A stretch of DNA of 64,000 bases from Globisporangium splendens (taxonomy: Eukaryota > Oomycota > Peronosporomycetes > Pythiales > Pythiaceae), in contig VFIW01000131.1 in the NCBI GenBank assembly GCA_006386115.1, forward strand, positions 1-64,000. Direction: 5' to 3'. Made by a program: the position numbers and the translations under genes. This document shows positions 41,506-54,300 of this stretch, piece after piece (position 1 is the stretch's first letter; each line of letters opens with the position of its first letter). The notes beneath the pieces are model-generated. The model made no database searches and was not told the DNA's origin. It saw only the letters and a program-made list of their open reading frames with translations.

Positions 41506-44500
41506 ATGGCGGACGCACGATCCCCTGCAGACGCGACGGCGACCGACTACGTCGCGACCACGACCCCGCGCGCCGTTACGGGTGGAAACCGTCTCGAGGT
41601 GCATTTTGATCACGTGGATAATCCGCAAGAGTCGGCGTCCAAGCAAGCGTCCACAACAGATGGACAACTCGTCTCTCTCGGAGAGCTCTTCTCCTACGCC
41701 GACAGCACCGACAAGCTGCTCATGCTCGCGGGCACGATTGGTGGACTCGGCGCTGGACTCGCGCAGCCACTGCAGATCGTGCTCTTTGGAGACATCATCA
41801 ACTCGTTCAACCCAGCAACCCCACCGGATCCCGCGGTCATGCGCGACGACATCAACAGCGCGGCGCTCAAGTTTGTGATTGTGGGCGTTGGTGTGATCGT
41901 TGCGGGTTTCTTCCAGGTCGCGTGCTGGTCCATGACTGCGTCGCGTCAGGCAAAGCGGATCCGCAGTGCCTATGTCAGCGCGATCACCACCAAGGAGATC
42001 GGCTGGTTTGATGTGAACGAGCCCATGCAACTCGCGACGCGAGTCGCAGACTCTACTGTCACCATCCAGGAAGGCATGGGCCGCAAGGTCGGCGATGGGC
42101 TTCAGTTCTTCTCGATGGCGTTCGGCGGCATCACCATTGGTCTCATCAAAGGTTGGGAACTGGCACTGGTCCTGCTCGCGTTCACTCCTTTCATTGCGTT
42201 CACGGCGTATCTGGCGATGAAAGTGCTCTCGACGGCAACGCAGTCAGGCATCGAGTCCTACGGGAAAGCTGGTGCCATCGCCCAGGAATCGCTCAGCAAC
42301 ATCCGCACGGTACACATGTTCAACTCGGTCGACCACTTCGTCAAGAAATATGAAGCTGCGCTCGGGTTCTCGACTAAAGCTGGCATCAAGAAGGGTTTTG
42401 CGGTCGGATGGGGGACTGGGCTGATGTTTTTCACGGTCTTGTGTACGTACGCCTGCGGCTTGTTCTACGGTGCAGTGAAAGTGGCAAACGACCGACTCGA
42501 TGGAAACAACTGCGTTGGGAGTGGCTGTTATGACGGTGGACGAGTTCTGACGGTGTTCTTTGCGGTTATCATGGGTGCGATGGCTCTCGGTCAAGCTGGT
42601 CCAAGCGCGCAAGCAATCTTATCGGCTCGTGCCGCTGCGTATAGCGTGTTTGATGTCATCAAGCGCGAGTCTCTCATCGACCCGCTGAGTGACGACGGCA
42701 AGAAGTTGGCAAGCGTGGTTGGTGAGATCGAGATTGACAGCGTATCGTTCGCCTATCCCAGTCGTCCTGAAGTGATGGTGTGCAAGAACCACTCACTCAA
42801 TATCAAGGCAGGCGAGGCCGTGGCTCTTGTTGGTCCAAGTGGCAGTGGCAAGAGCACGATCGTGTCGCTGCTCGAGCGATTCTACGATCCACTGAGCGGC
42901 TCTGTGAAGGTCGATGGCGTCGATGTCCGAGAGCTGAACGTGAAGTGGTTGCGCGAGCAAGTGGGTCTCGTTGGACAGGAGCCGTCGCTCTTCGCGACGT
43001 CCATCATGGAGAACATCCGCTACGGAGCACCGTCGGCCACGAACGACCAAGTGATCGAAGCCGCCAAGATGGCCAACGCGTACAACTTCATCAAGGAATT
43101 CCCTCAGGGGTTTAATACGGAAGTGGGCGAGCGTGGCACTCAGCTGTCGGGTGGCCAGAAGCAGCGCATCGCCATCGCTCGAGCCATTATCAAGAACCCG
43201 CCGATCCTGTTGCTGGATGAAGCCACGAGTGCGCTTGATACGGAGAGCGAGCGCATCGTGCAGGAATCGCTGGACAGTCTGCTGGCGGCGTCCAAGCGCA
43301 CGACCACCATCGTGGCGCATCGCCTGTCGACGATTCGTAATGCGGACCGCATCGCTGTGCACAGTAGCGGGTCGATTGTGGAGATCGGTTCGCACGACGA
43401 GCTGATGGGTCTTCCAAATGGTCACTACCGGATGCTTGTGGAAGCGCAGAACCGGTCGCAGCGTGGCGAGCTACACGAAGAATTTGACCACTATGTGAGC
43501 GCAACTGCGTCAGCCAGTACCGACCGCCAGCGCTCCAGCTCCTTGGTTCAGATGAGGCGATCGGTGAGCAAAGTCAGCATTCACGACAAGGGCGACGTGG
43601 ATACTGAGGACAGTGACGATGGCGACGAGAATGCGCCACAAGTTTCGATCTCTCGTCTCTGGAAGATGACGCTGCCAGAGTGGAAGTTCATGATCATGGG
43701 CGGCTTCGGCACCATCGTGAACGCATCAGTGTTCCCAGTTTGGGGTGTGATGCTGACGAAGATGACAGTGCTGTTCTTTCAGTACTCGAAGACGAAGCAT
43801 GAGATGCTGGTGGATGCGCGGTACTGGTCGCTTGGATTCATCGGTTTGGGTATTGTGTTCGGGCTATCGATCGCGATGCAGCACTACGGATTCGGTGTGG
43901 CGTCGCAGAAGCTGGTGTCTCGTGTCCGTTTGGCGGCCTTCAGTGCGATGCTTCGACAGGAGGTGGGCTGGTTTGACTTGGATGAAAACTCGTCTGGAGC
44001 GCTGGTGTCTCGTCTGGCAACGGATTCCGCCACATTGCAAGCCATGACTTCGGACACTCTGAACCAGAGCCTCGTGAACCTTACAACGCTCGGGATTGCT
44101 TTCGCGATCGCGTTTTACTACAGCTGGCAGATGACTCTCGCTCTTCTTGGAACCTCACCGATCCTGATCTTCTCCTCGTACATACAAACCCAACAAATGA
44201 GCGGCACCATTAACAATAAGAAGAACAACGATGCCAATACGGCTGCTGGATCGATCCTTTCTGAAGCCATCAGCTCCATTCGCACAGTCGCGTCGTTCAG
44301 CATGGAGAAGGCGCTGAACACTGTGTATGTCGGGTACCTGGACGAGTCGAAGCAAGCCGACACCAAGGTGGGTGTTGTGGGTGGTCTGGCGTTTGGTTTC
44401 TCGCAAGGCGTGATGTTTTTGAACATGGCGTTTCTATGGTGGCTAGGAGGCAAGTGAGTCTCGGACGGTATTATCACCTTCGAGGACATGTTTATGGTCA

Positions 44501-45408
44501 TCGTGGTTATCGTGTTGAGTACATTCGCTGTGGGAATGGCTGCTCAAGGCGCAACGGACGCCGCAAAGGCGAAAAAGGCTGCCAACCGTGTGTTCAAGAT
44601 CATCGACCGCGTGCCAGAAATCGACTCCACGTCGTCCACTGGCATTGCGCTTCCTCACGTCAACGGCGACATCGAGTTCAAGAACCTGACGTTCACCTAC
44701 CCGTCTCGTCCCGACACACAGATCTACAAGAACTACAGCCTCAAGATCGCGCGCGGACAAACCGTGGCGCTCGTGGGTGCGAGTGGAAGCGGCAAGAGCA
44801 CGGCCATCTCGCTCCTCGAGCGCTTCTACGACCCCACTTCCGGCACCATCACGCTCGACGGCACTGATCTACGCGACCTCAGCTTGCCGTGGGTGCGCGA
44901 GCGCATCTCACTGGTGAGCCAGGAGCCCGTGCTGTTTGCCGGCACGATCGCCGAGAATATCGCCATGGGTAAACCAGGTGTCACTCGTGAGGAGGTGATG
45001 GACGCGGCCAAGAAAGCCAACGCGTTCGACTTCATCAACAACTTCCCGAACGGCTTTGACACGGACGTGGGCGACCGCGGCGCGCAGGTGTCGGGCGGTC
45101 AGAAGCAGCGCATTGCCATCGCGAGAGCCATCCTGCGTGACCCGGAGGTGCTGCTGCTGGACGAAGCCACGAGCGCGCTGGACAACGAGAGCGAGCGCGT
45201 GGTGCAGGAGTCGCTGGACCGACTGCTGGCGTCCAAGCAGCGCACGACGATCATCGTGGCGCACCGGCTGTCGACGATCCGCAACGCGGACGTGATCGCC
45301 GTGACGCAGGACGGCGCGATCGTGGAGCAGGGCACGCACGACGAGCTGATGCGCGTGCCGGACGGGATCTACAAGTCGCTCGTGGCGAGACAGATGAACA
45401 GCCTTTAA
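41506..45408 (+). pseudogene. P-glycoprotein-type ABC transporter (ABCB), left copy, in-frame stop
   Basis: The frame spans 1300 codons with the full TMD1-NBD1-TMD2-NBD2 layout of multidrug ABCB exporters. NBD1 has Walker A GPSGSGKST (about 443), signature LSGGQKQR (about 546) and Walker B ILLLDEATSALD (about 567). NBD2 has GASGSGKST (about 1090), VSGGQKQR and VLLLDEATSALD. A single TGA at 44455-44457 (codon 984) falls within TMD2 (WWLGGK, stop, VSDGIITFEDMF), giving products of 983 and about 306 residues unless read through. All catalytic motifs are otherwise intact. The left copy ends VARQMNSL, from spacer sequence. ABCB proteins export hydrophobic compounds with ATP. Confidence 0.88.
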
Positions 45409-46635
45409 GGTCATCAGAGGTGAATCTCTTCTTAACCAGTGCAGACTGTCCCTTTCATATTCACCCAATTTGATTTGCTAAATTGAAAATGTGTCCACTT
45501 TGCGTGCTCTAATTGGATTTTTCTGTATATTGTAAAATTGACATGTGGACGTTCTTTCTAACGTATTGGATTTCACCAGATGAACACTCCGATCGAAGTA
45601 TCGCGTCCTCCACAAGATGACCCTGGGAAGAGCAAGTCCTGCCTCGATTTGCGTCCGCAGTTGGTGTGCCGGCGCATCACGCAACCACAACTCGGACGCA
45701 TCAGGGATTGCCTACGATCATGCGACGCGAATCAATTGGACCTGCTAGGACGACTGGCAGCACGTGTATCGGTAGTTCAAAGGGTTCAGTATGGAAAAAG
45801 TGCTTTTGTTTGCAGTATAATCTGAAGACAGTCAACTGGGTTTGTAATGAGCAATGTCCGACTGGGTTTGCTACCAAAGCGATATCGGAAGCAGTGCACG
45901 GGAAACCTCAAAATACGCCCCATAATGCGTAGTAAGGAAGGCTGCACAAGCGATGCAATGCCAAACTGGTCACTTGCACAACATGAAGTAACTGTACATA
46001 TGTCACTGCGAACGATGCATGTGGATGACGATGAACGGCGCTGCAACATTTGGACGTCTGCATGAGCGCCGTACTGAAGGAAGCGCTTTGTTGCGATGGA
46101 TGGAGCTGCAATGAATAACTGCCTCGAGGTCATCAATCAGCGCCACGAAAACCTTTCTACACACTGCACTGCAGAAGATATGGGCAATGGAGGTTCGCTT
46201 GCTGAGACGAAGAGGCTGCACGAGAACCACTCGGAGGGGCTGCCCTTCAAGAGAAAGAGACTCTGCTGTGCTGCTAACGACTATGACAGGGTGCTACATT
46301 TGCACACTCATCCAAGCGAAGAATACTCGGAATACGACGAGTTTGATTTTTCGCGCAGTCGACGAATGTGTTTCTATGCGGATGTGCTACTGGAAAGAGG
46401 GAAATCTTGCGCAATATGGACAACATAAAAGCTCGCGACATCAACCAAGACCAAACATTGCAGATAACGGAGATATGTCTGGAATCATCAGCGCACTCTG
46501 AATACTATGTCTTGTTGATAAGAAAAATATGCAGTGGAAACTTGCATGCAAATATGATTCAACTTTTTTACCCAACAAATTGATATCAAGTGGATCTATT
46601 CCCAACACACTACTTACTCGGAATCAGTCACTTGC
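45390..46635. other. Palindrome spacer, 1246 bp
   Basis: Unique sequence between the arms, AT-richer than the arms. It supplies different last residues and 3' ends to the two ABC copies. A 110-residue plus frame (46096-46428, MDGAAMNNCLEVINQ) has no recognised motif and is doubtful. No transposon ends were seen. Confidence 0.6.
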
Positions 46636-49600
46636 CTCGCCACGAGCGACTTGTAGATCCCGTCCGGCACGCGCATCAGCTCGTCGTGCGTGCCCTGCTC
46701 CACGATCGCGCCGTCCTGCGTCACGGCGATCACGTCCGCGTTGCGGATCGTCGACAGCCGGTGCGCCACGATGATCGTCGTGCGCTGCTTGGACGCCAGC
46801 AGTCGGTCCAGCGACTCCTGCACCACGCGCTCGCTCTCGTTGTCCAGCGCGCTCGTGGCTTCGTCCAGCAGCAGCACCTCCGGGTCGCGCAGGATGGCTC
46901 TCGCGATGGCGATGCGCTGCTTCTGACCGCCCGACACCTGCGCACCGCGGTCGCCCACGTCCGTGTCAAAGCCGTTCGGGAAGTTGTTGATGAAGTCGAA
47001 CGCGTTGGCTTTCTTGGCCGCGTCCATCACCTCCTCACGAGTGACACCTGGTTTACCCATGGCGATATTCTCGGCGATCGTGCCGGCAAACAGCACGGGC
47101 TCCTGGCTCACCAGTGAGATGCGCTCGCGCACCCACGGCAAGCTGAGGTCGCGTAGATCAGTGCCGTCGAGCGTGATGGTGCCGGAAGTGGGGTCGTAGA
47201 AGCGCTCGAGGAGCGAGATGGCCGTGCTCTTGCCGCTTCCACTCGCACCCACGAGCGCCACGGTTTGTCCGCGCGCGATCTTGAGGCTGTAGTTCTTGTA
47301 GATCTGTGTGTCGGGACGAGACGGGTAGGTGAACGTCAGGTTCTTGAACTCGATGTCGCCGTTGACGTGAGGAAGCGCAATGCCAGTGGACGACGTGGAG
47401 TCGATTTCTGGCACGCGGTCGATGATCTTGAACACACGGTTGGCAGCCTTTTTCGCCTTTGCGGCGTCCGTTGCGCCTTGAGCAGCCATTCCCACAGCGA
47501 ATGTACTCAACACGATAACCACGATGACCATAAACATGTCCTCGAAGGTGATAATACCGTCCGAGACTCACTTGCCTCCTAGCCACCATAGAAACGCCAT
47601 GTTCAAAAACATCACGCCTTGCGAGAAACCAAACGCCAGACCACCCACAACACCCACCTTGGTGTCGGCTTGCTTCGACTCGTCCAGGTACCCGACATAC
47701 ACAGTGTTCAGCGCCTTCTCCATGCTGAACGACGCGACTGTGCGAATGGAGCTGATGGCTTCAGAAAGGATCGATCCAGCAGCCGTATTGGCATCGTTGT
47801 TCTTCTTATTGTTAATGGTGCCGCTCATTTGTTGGGTTTGTATGTACGAGGAGAAGATCAGGATCGGTGAGGTTCCAAGAAGAGCGAGAGTCATCTGCCA
47901 GCTGTAGTAAAACGCGATCGCGAAAGCAATCCCGAGCGTTGTAAGGTTCACGAGGCTCTGGTTCAGAGTGTCCGAAGTCATGGCTTGCAATGTGGCGGAA
48001 TCCGTTGCCAGACGAGACACCAGCGCTCCAGACGAGTTTTCATCCAAGTCAAACCAGCCCACCTCCTGTCGAAGCATCGCACTGAAGGCCGCCAAACGGA
48101 CACGAGACACCAGCTTCTGCGACGCCACACCGAATCCGTAGTGCTGCATCGCGATCGATAGCCCGAACACAATACCCAAACCGATGAATCCAAGCGACCA
48201 GTACCGCGCATCCACCAGCATCTCATGCTTCGTCTTCGAGTACTGAAAGAACAGCACTGTCATCTTCGTCAGCATCACACCCCAAACTGGGAACACTGAT
48301 GCGTTCACGATGGTGCCGAAGCCGCCCATGATCATGAACTTCCACTCTGGCAGCGTCATCTTCCAGAGACGAGAGATCGAAACTTGTGGCGCATTCTCGT
48401 CGCCATCGTCACTGTCCTCAGTATCCACGTCGCCCTTGTCGTGAATGCTGACTTTGCTCACCGATCGCCTCATCTGAACCAAGGAGCTGGAGCGCTGGCG
48501 GTCGGTACTGGCTGACGCAGTTGCGCTCACATAGTGGTCAAATTCTTCGTGTAGCTCGCCACGCTGCGACCGGTTCTGCGCTTCCACAAGCATCCGGTAG
48601 TGACCATTTGGAAGACCCATCAGCTCGTCGTGCGAACCGATCTCCACAATCGACCCGCTACTGTGCACAGCGATGCGGTCCGCATTACGAATCGTCGACA
48701 GGCGATGCGCCACGATGGTGGTCGTGCGCTTGGACGCCGCCAGCAGACTGTCCAGCGATTCCTGCACGATGCGCTCGCTCTCCGTATCAAGCGCACTCGT
48801 GGCTTCATCCAGCAACAGGATCGGCGGGTTCTTGATAATGGCTCGAGCGATGGCGATGCGCTGCTTCTGGCCACCCGACAGCTGAGTGCCACGCTCGCCC
48901 ACTTCCGTATTAAACCCCTGAGGGAATTCCTTGATGAAGTTGTACGCGTTGGCCATCTTGGCGGCTTCGATCACTTGGTCGTTCGTGGCCGACGGTGCTC
49001 CGTAGCGGATGTTCTCCATGATGGACGTCGCGAAGAGCGACGGCTCCTGTCCAACGAGACCCACTTGCTCGCGCAACCACTTCACGTTCAGCTCTCGGAC
49101 ATCGACGCCATCGACCTTCACAGAGCCGCTCAGTGGATCGTAGAATCGCTCGAGCAGCGACACGATCGTGCTCTTGCCACTGCCACTTGGACCAACAAGA
49201 GCCACGGCCTCGCCTGCCTTGATATTGAGTGAGTGGTTCTTGCACACCATCACTTCAGGACGACTGGGATAGGCGAACGATACGCTGTCAATCTCGATCT
49301 CACCAACCACGCTTGCCAACTTCTTGCCGTCGTCACTCAGCGGGTCGATGAGAGACTCGCGCTTGATGACATCAAACACGCTATACGCAGCGGCACGAGC
49401 CGATAAGATTGCTTGCGCGCTTGGACCAGCTTGACCGAGAGCCATCGCACCCATGATAACCGCAAAGAACACCGTCAGAACTCGTCCACCGTCATAACAG
49501 CCACTCCCAACGCAGTTGTTTCCATCGAGTCGGTCGTTTGCCACTTTCACTGCACCGTAGAACAAGCCGCAGGCGTACGTACACAAGACCGTGAAAAACA

Positions 49601-50519
49601 TCAGCCCAGTCCCCCATCCGACCGCAAAACCCTTCTTGATGCCAGCTTTAGTCGAGAACCCGAGCGCAGCTTCATATTTCTTGACGAAGTGGTCGACCGA
49701 GTTGAACATGTGTACCGTGCGGATGTTGCTGAGCGATTCCTGGGCGATGGCGCCAGCTTTCCCGTAGGACTCAATGCCTGACTGCGTTGCCGTCGAGAGC
49801 GCTTTCATCGCCAGATACGCCGTGAACGCAATGAAAGGAGTGAACGCGAGCAGGACCAGTGCCAGTTCCCAACCTTTGATGAGACCAATGGTGATGCCGC
49901 CGAACGCCATCGAGAAGAACTGAAGCCCATCGCCGACCTTGCGGCCCATGCCTTCCTGGATGGTGACAGTAGAGTCTGCGACTCGCGTCGCGAGTTGCAT
50001 GGGCTCGTTCACATCAAACCAGCCGATCTCCTTGGTGGTGATCGCGCTGACATAGGCACTGCGGATCCGCTTTGCCTGACGCGACGCAGTCATGGACCAG
50101 CACGCGACCTGGAAGAAACCCGCAACGATCACACCAACGCCCACAATCACAAACTTGAGCGCCGCGCTGTTGATGTCGTCGCGCATGACCGCGGGATCCG
50201 GTGGGGTTGCTGGGTTGAACGAGTTGATGATGTCTCCAAAGAGCACGATCTGCAGTGGCTGCGCGAGTCCAGCGCCGAGTCCACCAATCGTGCCCGCGAG
50301 CATGAGCAGCTTGTCGGTGCTGTCGGCGTAGGAGAAGAGCTCTCCGAGAGAGACGAGTTGTCCATCTGTTGTGGACGCTTGCTTGGACGCCGACTCTTGC
50401 GGATTATCCACGTGATCAAAATGCACCTCGAGACGGTTTCCACCCGTAACGGCGCGCGGGGTCGTGGTCGCGACGTAGTCGGTCGCCGTCGCGTCTGCAG
50501 GGGATCGTGCGTCCGCCAT
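46614..50519 (-). pseudogene. P-glycoprotein-type ABC transporter (ABCB), right copy, same in-frame stop
   Basis: Mirror copy of the left gene with the same TGA, here at 47568-47570, and the same domain layout. One amino-acid difference was seen in TMD1 (AMKALST against AMKVLST), and the C-terminus ends VARQVTDSE because the arm stops before the last codons. The shared stop shows that the gene was already interrupted, or is tolerated by readthrough, before the inversion-duplication. The two genes point toward each other across the spacer. Confidence 0.88.
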
Positions 50520-50684
50520 CTTCGCTTGGGGTCCGTCGTGCGCTTCCTTTCTTCGTTTCGGGGGTTCTTGGCGTCTTGGAGGAAATTCGGGAGTGACCGT
50601 CCGCGCAGTCCACTCCGTCCAGCAGAGGGAGTTGAGGCGAACCCAGTCGTCTTCTCTGACTGAACGGTGTTGCTACTCTGCTTC

Positions 50685-50718
50685 CTGATTGGCTGATTGG
50701 TATTAATCAGCCAATCAG
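50685..50718. promoter_or_regulatory. CCAAT-containing dyad upstream of the right ABC gene
   Basis: Mirror copy of the dyad at 41307-41340, with the same perfect 14-bp stems, about 165 bp upstream of the right gene's ATG at 50519. Confidence 0.5.
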
Positions 50719-50803
50719 AGGCCCGTATCCATTGCTTACATGGGGGCCGCCAAGTGTAAACCAGTTTTGCTCACGACAGCACAAGATAGATGCGCACCAA
50801 AAT

Positions 50804-51318
50804 TTGTATTTCGGTGGAGGTGCACGCGGCAACCCAGGTCCAGGAGGCAGCGGTTGGACACTCGTCTTCCTGAATGAACGTAGCAATCGATGGGAACCCA
50901 AAGCATGCGGCTATGCGTACATGGGACCACAAGTCACGAACAATTGGTGCGAATACAGCGCACACTACCTACAGCACGATGAAGTCGAGATGGAAGTCTT
51001 CAGAGACAGACAAATGACTATCATAGCCCAGAACGGGTTTGCCTCAATACGCCAGACCAAGTTGCAGCCACTAGCAGTTCGGGTAAATCAAATCATCGCC
51101 AACTTTGCGTGGACCTCCTGGAATCACACAAAACGAGAACAAAACAAGATGGCCGATCTTCTCGCCAACACGGCAATGAACTCCAAGAGTGCGAAGATAC
51201 TCACCGACGAATCGCGGGGAAATGATCAAGTTGTTATGTCCCAAGTCGCAGCTCTACTCGACAATGATATCGGAGCCACACCGTCACAAATAAGAAACAC
51301 CTCACTGTCAGCAGTGTT
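50804..51318 (+). mobile_element. LINE RNase H fragment inside the right arm
   Basis: Mirror of 40707-41221. It ends tail to tail against the 3' end of the long minus-strand LINE, the two sharing one 3' UTR-like stretch (51319-51365). Confidence 0.8.
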
Positions 51319-51365
51319 AAGAGAGAGAGAAGGTAATTCTATTTAACTTATGATCTACATACAGT

Positions 51366-54300
51366 TTAAGAATTCCGGAGTCTCATCAACACTGCTGACA
51401 GTGAGGTGTTTCTTATTTGTGACGGTGTGGCTCCGATATCATTGTCGAGTAGAGCTGCGACTTGGGACATAACAACTTGATCATTTCCCCGCGATTCGTC
51501 GGTGAGTATCTTCGTATTCTTGGAGTCCATTGCCATGTTGGCGAGAAGATCGGCCATCTTGTTTTGTTCTCGTTTTGCGTGATTCCAGGAGGTCCACGCA
51601 AAGTTGGCGATGATTTGGTTTACCCGAACTGCTAGTGGCTGCAACTTGGTCTGGCGTATAGAAGAGAACCCGTTCTGGGCTGCGATAATCATCTGGCTGT
51701 CTCCGAAGACTTCCAACTTGACTTCATAATGCTGTAGGTAGTGTGCACTGTATGCCAGACCATCTTTCAGTGCGCTGTATTCGCACCAATTGTTCGTGAC
51801 TTCTGGTCCCATGTACGCATAGCCGCATGCTTTGAGTTCCCATCGATTGCTGCGTTCATTCAGGAAGATGATTGCCCAACCGCTGCCTCCTGGACCTGGG
51901 TTGCCGCGTGCACCTCCACCGAAATACAAACGCGCCGTCGCCCATGCTTCCAGTTGGCGCGACAAGTCTTGTCTCTCCAGTACACTGAGCAGTTGGGTCA
52001 GGCACGTTGCATTGATCTTTTCTCCTTTGAGCGTTCTCACCCGATGAGCCACAACCCGCACCTGCATCACACACGCTGTCCACACTCGCTGGGTACTTTC
52101 TTCCATAGTGACGTGCTGCCGTTCATGCACTATTTCCACTCTCGTTCTCCATAGCAATACTGGGATGCTTGATGTGACGATAAACCAAAGTTGCTGTAGT
52201 GCTACAGAGTGTTCCGGAGTAATGAACCCGAAGTGCTTTTCCGATTCCCGGAGCAAAGATCGTTGACCTAGCGGGGCTGTGCGACTAGCCATATGTGGCA
52301 GGAAGAGGTTGAGTGCTCGATTCGTCAATGTTCGGCCCATCCATCGTCCGAGGAAGGCTGTCCACGCGGCTTGTGCTCGCTTGCAACTCCACACTATGTG
52401 TGAGATCGTTTCTTTTGTCTCCCCACATCCGGCATTGCTTGGGCATGCCGAAGACTCGATCCTTCCAGGATGGAACAGGTTGAGCTGCATCGTAGAAATC
52501 CGGTATGTCGGCCACATCTGATACGGCGTAAGACATCCTCGTTGTTTCCATAGATCTGCTGGTAGTCGATACTGCACATGGCTGTACCACTGGTCAGTTT
52601 TCGCGACTTCGTTGAGCTTGTCTATGAGTCCTCCGAGACCTTGATACAACTTGCTGTGCAACCTCCGTGTTCGTGCTCGGTCAATTGTCTTCTGGATGCT
52701 GTTTGGGGGAGTACGTTCGTGCACCAGCCACGGACAGTGAGTCGTGAGCGGGTGCGGTTTGAATGTCCACCCTGTGGTCTTTATTTCTTCTTCGATCGTT
52801 GCAATGTCTTGTTGACAAGTAGCATCCCCGGCCCAGTCGGTCACTGTCCAGAGAACTCCGTTTGCTTGCCGTTGCATCTGGATGTAGTCCGTGTGGCTCC
52901 CCTCCGATACTGGCACCGCCATGATGGTTCCCATGTCATTACTGATCCACTTGTACTCTCGTTTTGTGTGTTTCCTGCTCCACGGCTCCTGTTGACTGAT
53001 TAGCTGGTTACCTGCATCGATTTCTATCTCCAGTGAGCATAGAATGATGCTGGTTACGAGTTTTCGCAAGGTGGTCATTCGTTTGAACGTGAGAGTCGCC
53101 GTCATGGTTGGTATCCGCACGGAGAACACTCGCTCTTCTTCCCGTCTCACGTTGAAGCTGGCCAAATTGCATTCCTTCAGGAAAGGAACCGTTTTGACTG
53201 AATACTGCTCGCCTTGACTGTCGATTATCCAGGGGTTGTCGTTCCACTGAAAGGATGGCCAGAACGCTCGAGTCTCTTCCGATAGTTGATGAATCGCCTG
53301 CTCAGGTTTTCTCCCAAAGTACACGCCTACACGTCCGTCTGATCTCCACTCAAGGTCCACGGTCGGTAGCAAGGATTCCATTTGCCGCTTTAGATCATCT
53401 TTCCACCCGGGATTGCGTCCCTCTGCCACCACCAGGTCTTCATAAAGATACTCCCACCCGAGTCTGTGGATATTGCTCGTCTGGTACAGCCTTGTCTGTG
53501 CGTGTCGGCTTCGCTCCTTTGGTGAAATCGCGCAACATCCCCGGTTTTGACTTTTGTCCCGATGCACTTGTTCATGCCAAGCCTCTGTGTACTTGTCTCG
53601 CGCTCGCAGTATCCACCGAGTTGTCCGCCGCATCGATTGTCGCTTTATTGCAAGAGGTATTGAATAGAGACCTATGCCTCCTTCCTTGACCGGCAAGTAG
53701 AGCAGGGAAGGACTCACCTTGTGCCTCGTGCCGTCTGTGCCAAGTGTCGATTTCCATAAAAAAATTGCTTTTGTAGATTCACTAGCTGATCCACGACTTT
53801 CGCTGGGGCTTGATGTAGCCGGCAGTGAACAGAATCGACGGCAGTAAGACCGAATTCAGTAGAAGCACTCTCCCCACCACACTGTTGGAGACTTTGGCCG
53901 CGATGATCAATCTGGTTCGGAGCTTTTGCAGGCGGTCCTCCCAATTAGCTTGTGTGATGTTCCCGGTTCCTATTTGGATGCCAAGGTACCTCACCGTCTC
54001 TCCATGCTTCAGGATTGGAATACCGCATCTTTGTTCCTGGACTACTGCTGTGTTGAGACAGATATAGCTGCTTTTCGTTGGTTGCACGTGCAGACCTGAT
54101 TGCTGGCCGAACTCGGACAGCAGCTGCACCAGTCGAGGCAGCTGTTTCCCTTGTTTCAAAAAGACGGCGGAGTCGTCGACGAAGGTCGAAATGAGATGGG
54201 GTTCTGCTCCGGATCTGGTCACACGAATTCCTTCCAGATGGGGGTCTTGTTGTACTGCCAGTGCGAGAATCTCCGCGGCGACAATAAACAGGAGAGGGGC

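Larger units (their letters stand above)
40511..45389 (+). repeat. Left arm of a 4.88-kb near-perfect inverted repeat
   Basis: Positions p in this arm pair with 92025 minus p in the right arm. The arm contains a LINE 3' end (+), a tail-to-tail LINE fragment (-), an ABC transporter promoter and nearly all of its coding region. Only a handful of mismatches were seen (clusters near 42220-42290 and 45080-45120). It ends inside the last codons of the ABC gene, at CTCGTGGCGAG. Confidence 0.92.
46636..51514 (-). repeat. Right arm of the inverted repeat
   Basis: Reverse complement of 40511-45389. Its outer edge lies within the 3' end of the long LINE on the minus strand; beyond 51514 the two sides stay homologous as LINE copies but diverge by several percent. 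Its inner edge is at 46636. Confidence 0.92.

Noticed and set aside
41362..42030. 222-codon minus frame (mirrored at 49995-50663)
   Set aside because: Shadow of the ABC transporter's first transmembrane domain; its duplication merely follows the palindrome.
44452..44520. Intron beginning at the GTGAGT overlapping the ABC stop
   Set aside because: The donor is good, but conserved ABC sequence (ITFEDMF and onward) starts immediately after it, so splicing would delete coding sequence.
46096..46428. 110-codon plus frame in the palindrome spacer
   Set aside because: Unique, no motif, and too short to separate from chance; noted in the spacer entry only.
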